Below the pieces are notes generated by a model. The model made no database searches, was not told the origin of the DNA, and was given only the letters and a program-made list of their open reading frames with translations. A program made the position numbers and the translations under genes. Positions 20,181 to 29,820 of a DNA stretch of 64,000 nucleotides are shown piece after piece; the first letter of the stretch is position 1, and every line of letters begins with the position of its first letter. This DNA is from Eledone cirrhosa. Its lineage: Eukaryota; Mollusca; Cephalopoda; Octopoda; Eledonidae. The stretch spans positions 298,096,025 to 298,160,024 of the forward strand of contig OZ024740.1 in NCBI GenBank assembly GCA_964016885.1. Direction: 5' to 3'.

Positions 20181-20740
20181 TTCAAACTTATAGTTTTATA
20201 TAGCTCTGATTAATGATTATTTAATTCATTCATTCATTGAGCCACATCGTTGAAAGTGGTCTACACTCATATATGTATCTATGCTTATGTTTAAATATAT
20301 GTTTCCTCTGACTGTGTTCTAACTCCCTTACGGTTGAGTAAATTTAGGCGGTAACTAACTGCTTCTTCTAGCAATGAACTTACTGGCCACCTGTCTACTC
20401 TTCACAACACTTCTTTCTTGATTGTTAACCACGTGATGATTTTCAATCCTTTTTGAATTTGTTACTGGCAGCGATCACTTTGGAAAAAAATCGGTCCTAA
20501 CTGAGGGAGTCTCTTGATAAGCTTGACGCCTCGTGGATAATAGAGCGATTACACATTTCCACAAAGCGCAAGCGAAACTGCCGCAAATCGGGGCTAGAGG
20601 AATATCGGTAAACATTTATCTATTATTCCTTCAAACTTGCATTTTAACTTAGCTCCGTTTAATTGATTATTTACTTAGTTCATTTTTCCGGACTAAGAAG
20701 AAAAATTAGGTAAATTTTATCTGTCTGTTCTTCAAACTTA

Positions 20741-20825
<85 letters not shown>

Positions 20826-20835
20826 ATATATATAA
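20125..20835. other. AT tracts with three copies of a CTTCAAACTT-type block
   Basis: A block TTCTTCAAACTTATA..TTATATAGCTCTGATTAAT..GATTATTTA appears at about 20178-20222, 20630-20690 and 20730-20745, in the same orientation, partly diverged. (TA)n runs occupy 20121-20177 and 20746-20834. 20280-20620 shows no recognisable feature. Confidence 0.5.
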
Positions 20836-21030
20836 TTTGTTATACTTTGGGAGGGTCAGGCTGCCAATAAAATCTTACGCCCTTGTTGGTTTTCACTTCA
20901 ATTTATTATAAGTTTCCGATTGGTTGGCTGGTTCGATAACCGGAAGGTTCTTTATATATTGCCAAAGCTCTTTCGTCAGACATTCTGTGACCTCTTCAGT
21001 AACTAAGTCTTTTATGTTGTGTGTGTCTCT
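20836..21030. repeat. Penelope-like terminal segment, family 2, copy 1
   Basis: TTTGTTATACTTTGGGAGGG, CCAATAAAATC, GGTTTTCACTTCAATTTATT, then TTGCCAAAGCTCTTTCGTCA and CTGTGACCTC match, inverted, 26860-27115. The GTTATACTT(T/G)GGGAGGGTCA end is shared with the Penelope arms at 17.57 and 20.12 kb, so it is probably a terminal repeat of a related element. Confidence 0.55.
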
Positions 21031-21046
21031 CCTTTGTTTTGTCCTA

Positions 21047-21535
21047 TGGACATGAATTCATTGAAGCTCCGATGTCTGGCAACTGACTTGGTAAACACCC
21101 ACAAAGTTATTAACCATCTCGCCAACAACAACCCTGAGCACCTTTTTGATCTCCATGTGTCTAACACACGTGGACATGCCTACAAAGTCAAAAAACAGCA
21201 CAGCTCCCATGACTTTCGGAAACATTTTTTCACGCTCAGAGTTGCTGAAGCATGGAACAAATTACCTGCGTCAGTTGTTAGCTGCTGAGACACTGCATCC
21301 TTTAAAACCCTCATGCTTCCCGAAATTCGCCAAAACTACACCTGATGTCCCCCTTCCAAACACATGCACACGTGTGTATATCATGACTCATGCACTGTTC
21401 ATTTTCCTGACGTTTGTACATTACCCTATGTACTATACATACACTTTTGATGAGTTGTAGTGCATCTGAGCACTGTACACAATATTTTCATTATTATTAT
21501 TATATGTATGTATAATAATAATAATGAAAATATTG
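21047..21535 (+). pseudogene. CR1/L2-like LINE 3' fragment
   Basis: Translation from 21049 shows SLKLRCLATDLVNTHKVINH, then TRGHAYKVKKQHSSHDFRKH, then FFTLRVAEAWNKLPASVV, which is the typical C-terminal end of CR1/L2/jockey-group ORF2 proteins (family pattern RRLRGDLI..K.., ..RGH..KL.., ..FS.RV...WN.LP..VV). A frameshift near 21285 precedes SFKTLMLPEIRQNYT. The 3' end runs into (ATT)n and a palindrome AATATTTTCATTATTATTAT (21479-21535); trinucleotide-repeat tails are usual for this group. No RT part is left. Confidence 0.65.
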
Positions 21536-21546
21536 TATATGTATGT

Positions 21547-21732
21547 GTGGTGGATTGGCAGTATCGGTAGAGAGTCGGACGCCATGCTTTCCAGCATAGC
21601 TATGTCCCTTTACGGTCTGAGTTCAAATCCCGCCGAGGTTCACTTTGCCTTTCATCCTTACGGGGTCGATAAAATAAAGTACCAGTAATGTACTGGGTAA
21701 TTGCTGGCCTTGTGCCAAAAGTAGAAATAATT
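21547..21732 (+). repeat. tRNA-derived SINE, full length
   Basis: GTGGATTGGCAGTATCGGTA head, CCATGCTTTCCAGCATAGC, B box GAGTTCAAATCCCGCC, CTTTGCCTTTCATCC, GGTCGATAAAATAAAGTACC, GGCCTTGTGCCAAAAGTAG tail. It is one of the least diverged copies. A TATG microsatellite follows (21735-21790). Confidence 0.9.
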
Positions 21733-21921
21733 ATTATATGTATGTGTGTATGTATGTATGTATATATGTGTGTGTATTTGTGTGTGTGCCAGGATCTTAC
21801 GTAACCAGGCCATTGAAATATATATAGTATTTTTGCAACAATAAAACTTTAAAGGAACATCACTAGTTCAGCTTCCTGTTATTTTAATCAGTATGTATAA
21901 AGAGAGAGAGGGGGAGAGGGG

Positions 21922-22112
21922 GTGACATGGCTGTATGATTAAGGGGTTCGCTTCGCAATCATTAGGTTCCGGGTTCCATCCCATTGCGGAGCATTTGGGG
22001 CATATTAGGTAAGTGTCATTTACCATAGCTTCGAGTCAACCATGCTTTGTGAGTAAATCTGAGTAGAGGGGAAATGTTTGGAAACCAGTCTAATGGACTG
22101 TACATGTACGGG
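21922..22112 (+). repeat. SINE with a second type of tRNA head
   Basis: GTGACATGGCTGTATGATTA (A-box region), TTCGCTTCGCAATCATTAGG, GGTTCCGGGTTCCATCCC (B box), then CATAGCTTCGAGTCAACC and TTGTGAGTAAATCTG. This head differs from the common SINE and belongs to another tRNA-derived cephalopod family. Confidence 0.75.
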
Positions 22113-22119
22113 TCTCGAA

Positions 22120-22447
22120 TAATCAACCCCCGCTTATTAAATTTTCAGATCCTCCTTGCTCTTATTCCATTCCCACTCACCCCCACTCACTTATTAAATT
22201 TTTCTAATTTATCTCGAGCAAAATTTTATTTTAAGTAGTAGCATTCCTGCGACAATTAATTTTCTTTATACATTAAAAAAACATTATACATGACAAAAAA
22301 GTACATTACTAGAAATTTCATACATTATAAGATAAATAGAATGGGTTGGGGTCTCAATATGTAAACTAAACAACTGATTCTGGTATTTGAAATAATCAAC
22401 GATGAAATATTATCGACCCCCCCCCCCCCTATTATTTGGGACACGGG
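22120..22447 (-). mobile_element. MITE 'CTCGGGTC' family, copy a
   Basis: Left end GGGTCTCGAATAATCAACC; body with GGTCTCAATATGTAAACTAA, CATGACAAAAAAGTACA and TCCTGCGACAATTAATTTTC; right end ending in a poly-C run and CTATTATTTGGGAC. These blocks recur in the opposite orientation at 25169-25530, which identifies the family. A poly-C tract of 14 lies at the right. Confidence 0.7.
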
Positions 22448-22555
22448 CGTAATTCAAAGCCCTGCCACATACTCCCACCCTGAATCTCCCTGAGAACTAC
22501 GTTAAAGTTGAATGCCTTTGTGGAATACTCAGCCACTTACACGTTAATATTATGT

Positions 22556-22645
22556 GTAGTTGACTTTGCCTTTCATCCTTACGGGGTCGATAAAATAAAG
22601 TACCAGTAATGTACTTGGCCTTGTGCCAAAAGTAGAAACAATTAT
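22556..22645 (+). repeat. SINE 3' fragment
   Basis: TTGACTTTGCCTTTCATCC, GGTCGATAAAATAAAGTACC, then a deletion of the GGGTAATTGCT part and CTTGGCCTTGTGCCAAAAG. The head is missing. Confidence 0.85.
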
Positions 22646-22708
22646 GTGTAGGCTGTTCAGTTGTTCGAACAACTGAAACACTCATCGTCGAAACAGACTA
22701 TCTAATCT

Positions 22709-23465
22709 AAGTACGGTGGTGGTGGTGGTTGGATGTGGTGGTGGTGGTGGTTGTAGTGGTAGTGGTTGGATGTGGTGGTGGTGGTGGTGGTGGTTGGATG
22801 TGGTGGTGGTGGTGGTTGTAGTGGTAGTGGTTGGATGTGGTGGTGGTGGTGGTGGTGATTGGATGTGGTGGTAGTGGTAGTGGTAGTGGAGGTTGGATGT
22901 GGTGGTGGTGGTAGTGGTAGTGGTAGTGGTTGGATGTGGTGGTGGTGGTGGTGGTGTTGGATGGATGTGGTGGTAGTGGTAGTGGTAGTGGTAGTGGTTG
23001 GATGTGGTGGTGGTGGTTGGATGTGGTGGTAGTGGTAGTGGTAGTGGAGGTTGGATGTGGTGGTGGTGGTGGTGGTAGTGGTTGGATGTGGTGGTGGTGG
23101 TGGTGTTGGATGGATGTGGTGGTAGTGGTAGTGGTAGTGGTAGTGGTTGGATGTGGTCGTGGTGGTTGGATGTGGTGGTAGTGGTAGTGGTAGTGGAGGT
23201 TGGATGTGGTGGTGGTGGTGGTGGTAGTGGTTGGATGTGGTGGTGGTGGTGGTGTTGGATGGATGTGGTGGTAGTGGTAGTGGTAGTGGTAGTGGTTGGA
23301 TGTGGTCGTGGTGGTTGGATGTGGTGGTAGTGGTAGTGGTAGTGGAGGTTGGATGTGGTGGTGGTGGTGGTGGTGGTAGTGGTTGGATGTGGTGGTGGTG
23401 GTGGTGTTGGATGGATGTGATGGTGGTGGTGGTGGTGGGTGGCTGTGGTGGTGGTGGTGGTGGGT
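22709..23465 (+). repeat. GGT-rich minisatellite with a ~149-bp higher-order unit
   Basis: Units start TTGGATGTGG followed by (GGT)n or (AGTGGT)n blocks. Between about 22930 and 23430 a composite of several units, marked by GTGTTGGATGGATGTGG, repeats about three times with a spacing of 149-152 bases. A degenerate GGTGAATGTGG tail runs on to about 23640. The H/P/T-rich minus-strand frames and V/G-rich plus-strand frames follow from the repeat. The array has no known function. Confidence 0.95.
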
Positions 23466-23639
23466 AATAGTGGTGGTGATGAGTGGATGAGGTAGTGATG
23501 GGTGAATGTGGTGGTGGTGATGGATGGATGGATGTTGTTGGTGGTGGGTGGATGTAGTGGTGGGTGACTGTGGTGGTGATGGGTGACTGTGGTGATGGGT
23601 GACTGTGGTATTGGGTGGCTTGTGGTGGTGGTGGTGGTG

Positions 23640-23760
23640 GTAGGTAGAGAACTGTCAGTGTCATATAGACGTTGGTGTTGCTTGAGAACATAGGAATCGA
23701 AGGTGATCTTTCCGCCCTCAACAACGAGGTGTCCCCATTCAACTGGTAATGTCACAGAAT

Positions 23761-23803
<43 letters not shown>

Positions 23804-24330
23804 ACACACTGTCGCTCTCATACTCACACGCACTTTCCCCCTCCCTCGCTCTCACACACCCTTTCTCTCTCTTACATAACTTTTTTTCTCTTCTCTATCT
23901 CCCACACACACTCTTCCTCTCTCTCGCCCTCCTCTCCATCTCTCTCTCACACACCCTTTCTCTTTCTCCACTTCTCTCTCTCTCTCTCACAAACACCCTT
24001 TCTTTCTCCATATCTCACTCTCTCTGACCCCCCCCCCCCCACACACACACACATGCTCACATGAATTTGTGTGAGAATACGTGTGTGCGTGTGTGTGTGT
24101 GTGTATGCGTGTGTGCGTTTGTGTGTTATGTGTTTTTATCACATAATTACATTGATATAGACTATTTACCTTTTTATGACAGTCTGTCTTCAAAGAAAGG
24201 TTTTCGGCAATTTGAGGTCATTGCATAGAGGTCGGCAATCTAAAACTCCCAGTGCTGTGGAATATAATAATTATTTAACAATAGAACCATATTATTATAA
24301 TAACCCCGGTACCGCGGCCCGCTATGCAGA
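23640..24330. other. CA, CT and TG microsatellites, no genes
   Basis: (CA)n at 23764-23801, long imperfect CT/CA tracts from 23810 to 24055, a C-run (24029-24041), and TG at 24080-24125. 24130-24330 shows nothing recognisable. Confidence 0.7.
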
Positions 24331-24725
24331 GGAATAAAAGATAAACAAATACCGGGGATTGTCCTGCCGCTTCCTCTTCGCACTGGTCGCCGTCGAGACC
24401 TCAGGCGTACTTGGATCCCGTACTGCCGAGCTCCTCCGCAAGATCGGAACGTTGGAGCCCCGTCTGAGGAATGAGCCATGCGAGGGGGAGTGGCTGTTGC
24501 AGCGGGTGTCACTCGCCATTGTCCGCAGGGATGCTTGTGCGGTCTTGTCCGCGGAGCGCAGCCCCTTTACCGCCGTGCCCTAGGTCCAGAACCCAATCAA
24601 CCCTCCCCATTCTTCTGTGACACTAGAGCCCTTGCCATTCCTTTCCTTTTCGGTGTTTTTCTTTATATTTTTCTATTTTACATTCCATTCTTTCTCAATC
24701 TAAATTTTCTTTAATAAATCTATAA
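24330..24725 (+). pseudogene. 3' end of a restriction-endonuclease LINE, diverged copy 2
   Basis: From about 24350 one frame reads FLFALVAVETSGVLGSRTAE, then LLRKIGTLEPRLRNEPCEGE, then WLLQRVSLAIVRRDACAVLS, ending at TAG (24583). VETSGVLG.RTA.LL..IG.., then a tryptophan-led LLQRVS block is the same C-terminus as at 11.8 and 61.8 kb, but clearly diverged, so it is a different subfamily. Its own 3' UTR appears to run to about 24725. Upstream nuclease motifs are missing. Confidence 0.6.
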
Positions 24726-24756
24726 CACTTACAAAATAAAATATTTGAATAATAGT

Positions 24757-24903
24757 TTCTTATATAGGCACAAGGCCAGCAATTTTGGGGGAGGGGAAAG
24801 TCGATTAAATCGACCCCAGTGCGTGACTGGTACTTTATCTTATCGACCCCGTAAGGATGAAAGGCAAAATCAACCTCGGCGGGATTTGAACTCAGATCGT
24901 TTA
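24757..24903 (-). repeat. 5'-truncated SINE, subfamily with GTCGATTAAATCGAC
   Basis: Minus-strand SINE with tail ATATAGGCACAAGGCCAGC, the diagnostic insert AAAGTCGATTAAATCGACCC, GGTACTTTATCTTATCGACC and GGATTTGAACTCAGATCG. The head is missing. The insert distinguishes this subfamily from the copies with TAATGTACTGGGTAATTGC. Confidence 0.85.
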
Positions 24904-24949
24904 AAAAATAAACATTATTTAATACAAATTTTATTGTATGTATGTATGG

Positions 24950-25100
24950 ACCCGTAACTCCTGAGGCAGTCGGAGGGGCACCATATTGACATCCGGCGTT
25001 TCTAGGGAATTTAAAACCTGACGGAGCCCATCTCCTCTCCAGGTCTGAATACAACAGATTTCTTCCAGAGAAGGATAGAGAGTGAGAGAGAATGGATGTG
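24950..25100 (-). repeat. Interspersed repeat, family 'GGAGTTACG' (copy 2)
   Basis: CCCGTAACTCCTGAGG, GCACCATATTGACATCC, AAACCTGACGGAGCCC, CAGGTCTGAATACAACAG, TTTCTTCCAGAGAAGGATAG: the reverse complement of 1-126 and 46208-46352. Confidence 0.7.
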
Positions 25101-25168
25101 AGAAAGGCATAACAAACTGCAACATATTGGAAGAGATGACAATAGAAGACACAATATATAGTGAAAAT

Positions 25169-25530
25169 ACTCTCGGGTCCCAAATGATAGGGGTACATTA
25201 AAATAAACAGGGGAGGGGGGATAAGCGGGGGGGGGGGGATAATTTTTTTTAGGTTGTCTCCATTGATTTTTTTTTTTTTTTAAGAACCAGAATTAATCGC
25301 TTAGTTTACATATTGAGGCCCCCATCCCATCCTATTTATTTTATAACGTATGAGATTTCTTCTGATGTACTTTTTTTGTCATGTCTAAAGAAAATTAATT
25401 GTCGCAGGAATGCTACCACTTATATTAAAATTTCGCTGGAGCTAGATTAATAAGCGGGGGTGGGGGTCCTGAAAAATTAATAAGCGTCGCGGATGTGGGG
25501 AGGGGGTGATTATTCAAGATCCAAGAGTAG
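25169..25530 (+). mobile_element. MITE 'CTCGGGTC' family, copy b (most complete)
   Basis: Left end ACTCTCGGGTCCCAAATGAT, right end GTGATTATTCAAGATCCAAG, an imperfect terminal inverted repeat. Poly-G tracts lie inside both ends (25214-25235 and 25450-25510). The body contains TTTAGTTTACATATTGAGGC, TTGTCATGTCTAAAGAAAAT and CGCAGGAATGCTACCAC. It has no ORF. Superfamily unknown. Confidence 0.7.
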
Positions 25531-25684
25531 GTAATTACAAATGTCTAGGCCTGAAAGTTAACATGCAAAATATAGAATATTTAAGAAAATTAATAATAGT
25601 GGGGTAGAATTGTTTCAGAAAGAGCAGCAATATATTTTGTGGCAAAAAAAAAATGACTTTGTCATAGCGTTATTTAATGTTGTG

Positions 25685-26050
25685 AAGACGCTTGGCATAG
25701 TGGTAAGTGTCGTGGGTTCGATTCCTGGGCTGGGTGTGTGTTGTGTCTTGAGCAAAACACTTCATTTCTCGTTGCTCCAGTATACTCAGCTGAAAGTGAG
25801 GGGTTTAACTCTGCGATATACTGGCGTTATGTCCAGTAGCAAGTCTTGTACTCTCAGTCGCTTCCTCCCACGAAACCGGGATAAACACCGGCCTGACCAA
25901 CCTCCTGGCTTGAGACAAATTTATCTAATATTCCTTTGAAAACATGGTGACTTGAGCTCCAGCCTCACGTAACTCCGGCTGACAGTACCTGAAATGGGCT
26001 ACTATCCAGGGTTGTGTCCTCTTGACTCAGAAACATTAGGTTAGTTTTGT
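25685..26050 (+). repeat. SINE with a third type of tRNA head
   Basis: GACGCTTGGCATAGTGGTAA (A box), GTGGGTTCGATTCCTGGG (B box), then TGTCTTGAGCAAAACACTTC, TCGTTGCTCCAGTATACTCA and a long tail with CCACGAAACCGGGATAAACA. The AGCAAAACACTTT..CTCCAGT..TCAGCTG core recurs at 39641, 39900 (inverted) and 62908. Confidence 0.75.
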
Positions 26051-26104
26051 GCCTGTGTTCAGGTAAAGGAGAAAATTTATCAAATAAATGCTTAACTATT
26101 TGTT

Positions 26105-26225
26105 CCAGTTCAAATCTCGCCGAGGTCAACTTTGCCTTTCATCCTTCCGAGGTCGAGAAAATAAAGAATAATCGACTCCTTCGCCACTAAAACATTGCTG
26201 GCCTTGTGCCAAAATTAGAAACTAT
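26105..26225 (+). repeat. SINE 3' part, diverged
   Basis: GTTCAAATCTCGCCGAGGTC, CTTTGCCTTTCATCCTTCC, a changed GGTCGAGAAAATAAAG, then GCTGGCCTTGTGCCAAAAT. The head is missing. Confidence 0.8.
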
Positions 26226-26230
26226 TATGG

Positions 26231-26465
26231 TTGATTATGAATGGAGACTGTGTTGGAACGTGTGAAATACTTTTGATATTTGTCACAGTGCAGACTATTC
26301 TACGAATTGTATTGTATATTGTTTTACTGACTGAAATAACGTCATGCTACATAGAAAGACAATATTTTGATGACATTTTGGGTCAGTTGCAGATCAAATG
26401 TGTAATGTCTTCCACAGAGGTATGATGCAATCGACATTTTCGGTTGTATGTAGGGTGGGTGTGAG
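26231..26465. other. Unassigned; small ORF not supported
   Basis: A 64-codon ORF (26231-26425) has no recognisable domain. It ends with CAGAG|GTATGA, which could be taken for a splice donor, but acceptor and homology evidence are lacking. Confidence 0.25.
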
Positions 26466-26657
26466 GTGTTACAGAATTCACTATCTCTTTTGTTCAATAG
26501 GTATGTTATAGTTGTTTCCTGCTCTTGTAATTTCAAATGTATATAACCTTCGAAATGTGACGTGTTACAGAATTCACTATCTCTTTTGTTCAATAGGTAT
26601 GTTATAGTTGTTTCCTGCTCTTGTAATTTCAAATGTATATAACCTTCGAAATGTGAC
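26466..26657 (+). repeat. Two-copy tandem duplication, 96-bp unit
   Basis: The unit starting ACAGAATTCACTATCTC at 26471 starts again at 26567 and is essentially identical through GTATATAACCTTCGAAATG. Copies 26466-26561 and 26562-26657. No element ends are visible; it looks like a local duplication. Confidence 0.95.
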
Positions 26658-26798
26658 GTGTTTATAAGGGTCACCAATTGAAGAGAGGTTGGATTTCTAA
26701 TCGATAGTGATATCATTCTTAAGTTTTCGGAAAACATACCCCCATCGTCATCGGTGACAGCGACGTCGGCGGCGGCGGCATCATCACCATCTTTATTT

Positions 26799-26858
26799 TC
26801 ATCATCCTCATCATCATTCAACATCCGTTTTCCATGCTGGCAAGGACGATTGTTTAGT
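26799..26858 (-). repeat. RTE LINE 3' terminal scrap
   Basis: CATCATCCTCATCATCATTC followed by CATCCGTTTTCCATGCTGGC resembles the reverse complement of the RTE 3' end at 53520-53572, GCTAGCGTGGAAGAACGGAC..(GAT)n. It is short and diverged. Confidence 0.5.
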
Positions 26859-26859
26859 T

Positions 26860-27115
26860 ATTGTTGATTGCCAAAGCTCTTTCGCCACTTATTCTGTGAC
26901 CTCCTCAGTGATTAATTTTGTAGTTATTTTGTGTCTCTCCTTTGTTATCTCATACACAGAATTTGTGACGAAAGAGATTTGACAATCAACAACAACTAAA
27001 CAACCATTTGGTTATTAAACTAACTGACTGAGAGTTTATAATAAATTGAAGTGAAAACCAACAGATGCGTGTGTTTTTATTGGTAGCATGACCCTCCCAA
27101 AGTATAACAATATCT
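26860..27115. repeat. Penelope-like terminal segment, family 2, copy 2 (hairpin)
   Basis: Left GTTGATTGCCAAAGCTCTTT and right GAAAGAGATTTGACAATCAAC form an inverted repeat (26864-26884 and 26974-26996). 27001-27115 is the reverse complement of 20836-20950, ending CCCTCCCAAAGTATAACAAT. On the minus strand CTGAGGA..GGCGAAAGAG repeats the hammerhead-core order seen in the arms of the element at 17.6-20.1 kb. Confidence 0.55.
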
Positions 27116-27167
27116 GTTAAAACACGTTTTCAGATAAAAAAATCTTGCGAAACAAATACAAAAACGA

Positions 27168-27169
<2 letters not shown>

Positions 27170-27230
<61 letters not shown>
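27170..27230. repeat. (TG)n microsatellite
   Basis: About 29 TG units. 27235-27420 downstream holds a fragment of the 'GGAGTTACG' repeat (GTATGTGTGGACCCGTAACTC) and nothing else I can name. Confidence 0.95.
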
Positions 27231-27231
<1 letters not shown>

Positions 27232-27465
27232 ACTTTAACGTGGGGTTTACCTCAACTGTATGCCAGTATGTGTGGACCCGTAACTCCTGCAGAGGTCGTA
27301 GAGGCATTACAGGAACATGCCATGCCATTCATGATATACACAGTCAGAAAAAACAACGATGAACAATTACACCCTTTAATGATACACGCTTCGTATATTA
27401 TTTAGGAGTGTCGCAAACAAATCTGCTGCTACTTTCTAGATATTAGAGATTATTTTAACATGGAA

Positions 27466-27690
27466 TTCATTCCTGCTTGTGTAGTTCCCAATCAGATTTT
27501 GTGCAGTAAGTTTACATTTAGTGCTAAATATAGATGCATTTACATGGGAAATGATGATTAAGAGACTTAAAACACTCATAAAATGTTTAAAATATGCATT
27601 ACAAATGCTTTTCAGACCCAGAACATAATACACTGGGTCGTGACACCTGCCTCAACGTCTTATGTTGTTCTAAAATTTCCTTAAAATATA
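27466..27690 (+). repeat. Ancient interspersed repeat 'TGCTTGTGTAGTTC' (copy 1)
   Basis: CCTGCTTGTGTAGTTCCC, AGATTTTGTGCAGTAAGTTT, ATGGGAAATGATGATTAAGA, CATAAAATGTTTAAAAT, ACAAATGCTTTTCAGACCC, CTGGGTCGTGACACCTGCC and TCTAAAATTTCCTTAAAATA recur in the same order at 41528-41755 and 43238-43462, with partial or split copies at 40083, 45540 and 54344. The class is unknown; conservation at about 75-80% by eye suggests age. Confidence 0.7.
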
Positions 27691-27727
27691 CTTTGAAAAT
27701 GATTCATTATTAATGATAGCGTCAGGA

Positions 27728-27935
27728 CGGTGGATTGGCAATATCGATAGAGGGTCCGACGCCATGCTTTGCAGCATAGAGTTGCGGCTCTTTATAATCT
27801 GAGTTCAAATCCCGCCGAGGTTAACTTTGCCTTTCTTCCTTACGGGGTCGATAAAATAAAGTACCAGTCACGCACTGGGGTCGATTTAATCGACTTTCCC
27901 CTCCCCCAAAATGATGGCCTTGTGCCTATATAAAA
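27728..27935 (+). repeat. tRNA-derived SINE, GTCGATTTAATCGAC subfamily
   Basis: GGTGGATTGGCAATATCGAT head to CTTTCCCCTCCCCCAAAATG and GGCCTTGTGCCTATATAAA. It carries the diagnostic GGTCGATTTAATCGACTTTC insert. Confidence 0.9.
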
Positions 27936-27952
27936 AACCCTTTTTAATGATG

Positions 27953-28132
27953 ATTGGCAGTATCGGTAGAAAGTCGGACACCATGCTTTCCAGCATAGTT
28001 ACGTCCCTTTACGGTCTGAGTTCAAATCCCGTCGAGGTTAACTTTGCCTTTCATCCTTACGAGGTCGATAAAATAAAGTACCAGTAATGTACTAGGTAAT
28101 TGCAGGCCTTGTGCCAAAAGTAGAAACAATTA
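27953..28132 (+). repeat. tRNA-derived SINE, TAATGTACT subfamily
   Basis: ATTGGCAGTATCGGTAGAAA to GTAGAAACAATTATT. It lies only about 17 bases after the previous copy. A scrap of a third SINE tail (AAATTGCTGGCCTTGTGCC) is at 28316-28352; 28140-28315 and 28353-28580 show nothing else. Confidence 0.9.
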
Positions 28133-28580
28133 TTAATGATAGCATCAGACAAATGCTTAACAGCAAATGTGATGAAGGTATGACTGAAAAAGTTCATTAG
28201 AAACGCCTCTCATTTTCTTTAGAATTTTTATTTTGGAATCCAGCAATGATCGTTCAATAGTTTGTGTCAAAATGACACATCTATACAAATAGTTTAATAG
28301 CATTATTGTAAGTAAAATTGCTGGCCTTGTGCCTAAAGTAGAAACAATTATTGTAAGTAAATAATTGTTACGCTAATGGCAGGACGATACTGATGTGTAT
28401 GTTGATTGATTGCCTATATTATATAGACAGGGTGATTGCTCTTTTATATAGACATGCCACTCCGGTCTAAAAAGAATGGAAAAAAAGGAAAGCACACAAA
28501 GGTAATATGTTCATACGATGAAAGATAACAAAACAACAGATGAGGTCTCGGTAGACAGATCAGATTATTCCACAGCGTTG

Positions 28581-29026
28581 ACTATTCTCGGGTCCCAAAT
28601 ATTCAATGAATTTATATTATTGTGTTTATTATACACGATTTAGACATTATATTTGTAATGTCCTTCTGAACGAATTGCGAGAAATTTATAATATTATTTA
28701 AGCATCTGTAATGTTATTTATGTATATATTTAAAACATTATTGCAATGGTATTCTACTGTAAATTTATACAATTGTAATAAAACCCATATATTACTTACA
28801 TGGGGAGGGGGGGGGGGTAAGCAGAGGGAGGGGGAATAAGCGGAGGGGTTGTATAATGTTTTTTAATGTCTAAAGAAAATTAATCCTCACAGGAATGCTA
28901 CCTCTTAAAATAAAATTTCAGCGGAGATGGATTAGCAAAATTTAATAAGGGGTGGAGGTGTGTGTGTGTGTGTGTGTGTGTGAATGTGTGTGAAGGGGGG
29001 AGGTGATTATTCGAAACTTGAGTGTA
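28581..29026 (+). mobile_element. MITE 'CTCGGGTC' family, copy c (long variant)
   Basis: ACTATTCTCGGGTCCCAAAT at the left, GGTGATTATTCGAAACTTGA at the right. The interior includes ATTCAATGAATTTATATTAT and TTCTGAACGAATTGCGAG, which are not in copy b but are in the inverted copy at 63257-63545. Poly-G tracts at 28803-28818 and a TG run at 28960-28982. Confidence 0.7.
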
Positions 29027-29248
29027 TGAATAGTACGTTAAACGGCACACTAACTGGGACAGATCTGATTAAAGTAATCTATCCTCAAAGGTATTCCAGT
29101 TTTGATAATCTCGTCGACTTTTCGGTCACGAAACATTTGGTTAGCGGTGAGAATTTAAGAAGATTTGGCCACTATTTCTAGCAGTTAGTGGACCACATAG
29201 AAGTGCTGCAAATCTTATAAGTGAAGGCAGGAGAGTAGGGAAATGCGT

Positions 29249-29342
29249 ACTCTCGGGTCTCAAATAAGATGGGTTTGGAATAAGTGCGGGAGATCTGAAA
29301 AATTAATTAGCGGGGGAGGGACGATTGTTCGAGACCCGTGAT
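29249..29342 (+). mobile_element. MITE 'CTCGGGTC' family, copy d (deletion derivative)
   Basis: Both ends are kept (ACTCTCGGGTCTCAAATAAG and GATTGTTCGAGACCCGTG) but only about 50 bases lie between them. Keeping both ends and losing the centre is usual for cut-and-paste transposon derivatives. Confidence 0.65.
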
Positions 29343-29385
29343 TACGCATAATCAAATGTTTCTACTTTTGACACAAGGCCCAAAT

Positions 29386-29606
29386 AGTTTCTAATTTAGG
29401 TACAAGGGCAACAATTTGTAGGGTGGGGAAAGCCGATTACATCGCCCCAGTACGTGACTAGCACTTTATTGCATTTACCCCGGAAGAATGAAAGGCAAAG
29501 TTGACCTCGGAGTGATTTGAACTCAAAACACAAAAGGTCGTAACTAAATGCTGCAAAGCATTTTGTCCGAAGCTCTAAACATTGTGTCAATCCGCCGCCC
29601 TAAACA
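29386..29606 (-). repeat. SINE, full length, diverged
   Basis: Minus-strand: AGGTACAAGGGCAACAATTT, GGAAAGCCGATTACATCG, GGATTTGAACT-like GTGATTTGAACTC and CAATCCGCCGCCC head. It belongs to the GTCGAT insert subfamily. Confidence 0.75.
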
Positions 29607-29632
29607 CATATAATTAATTATACATACAAGGG

Positions 29633-29820
29633 TGGTGGAGTGATAGAATAGTTAGAGTCTGACAAAATGCTTTGCAGATTTAGTTAGTTCTTTACGTTCT
29701 GAGTTCAAATCCCAGCGAAATCAACTTAGCTTTTCATCCTTCTTAAGTCGATAAAAAAAAAGCACCAGTCAAGTACTGGGGCTGATATAATTGCTTACCT
29801 CCCACCTATATTAGAACTCA
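29633..29820 (+). repeat. SINE, full length, diverged
   Basis: GGGTGGTGGAGTGATAGAAT head, AAATGCTTTGCAGATTTAGT, GAGTTCAAATCCCAGCG, TTTCATCCTTCTTAAGTCG, TCAAGTACTGGGGCTGAT. It is close to the classical squid/octopus SINE pattern and convergent with the minus-strand copy at its left. Confidence 0.75.

Noticed and set aside
22682..23833. H/P/T-rich 383- and 346-codon ORFs over the GGT minisatellite
   Set aside because: They are the direct translation of the tandem repeat in two overlapping frames.
25685..25760. Functional tRNA gene
   Set aside because: The A and B boxes belong to a SINE head; the cloverleaf is incomplete and a SINE body follows. The same applies to the heads at 39641, 62908 and 21922.
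26231..26425. Exon ending at the GTATGA site near 26420
   Set aside because: The acceptor side is weak, the residues are hydrophobic without a domain, and no homology can be claimed.
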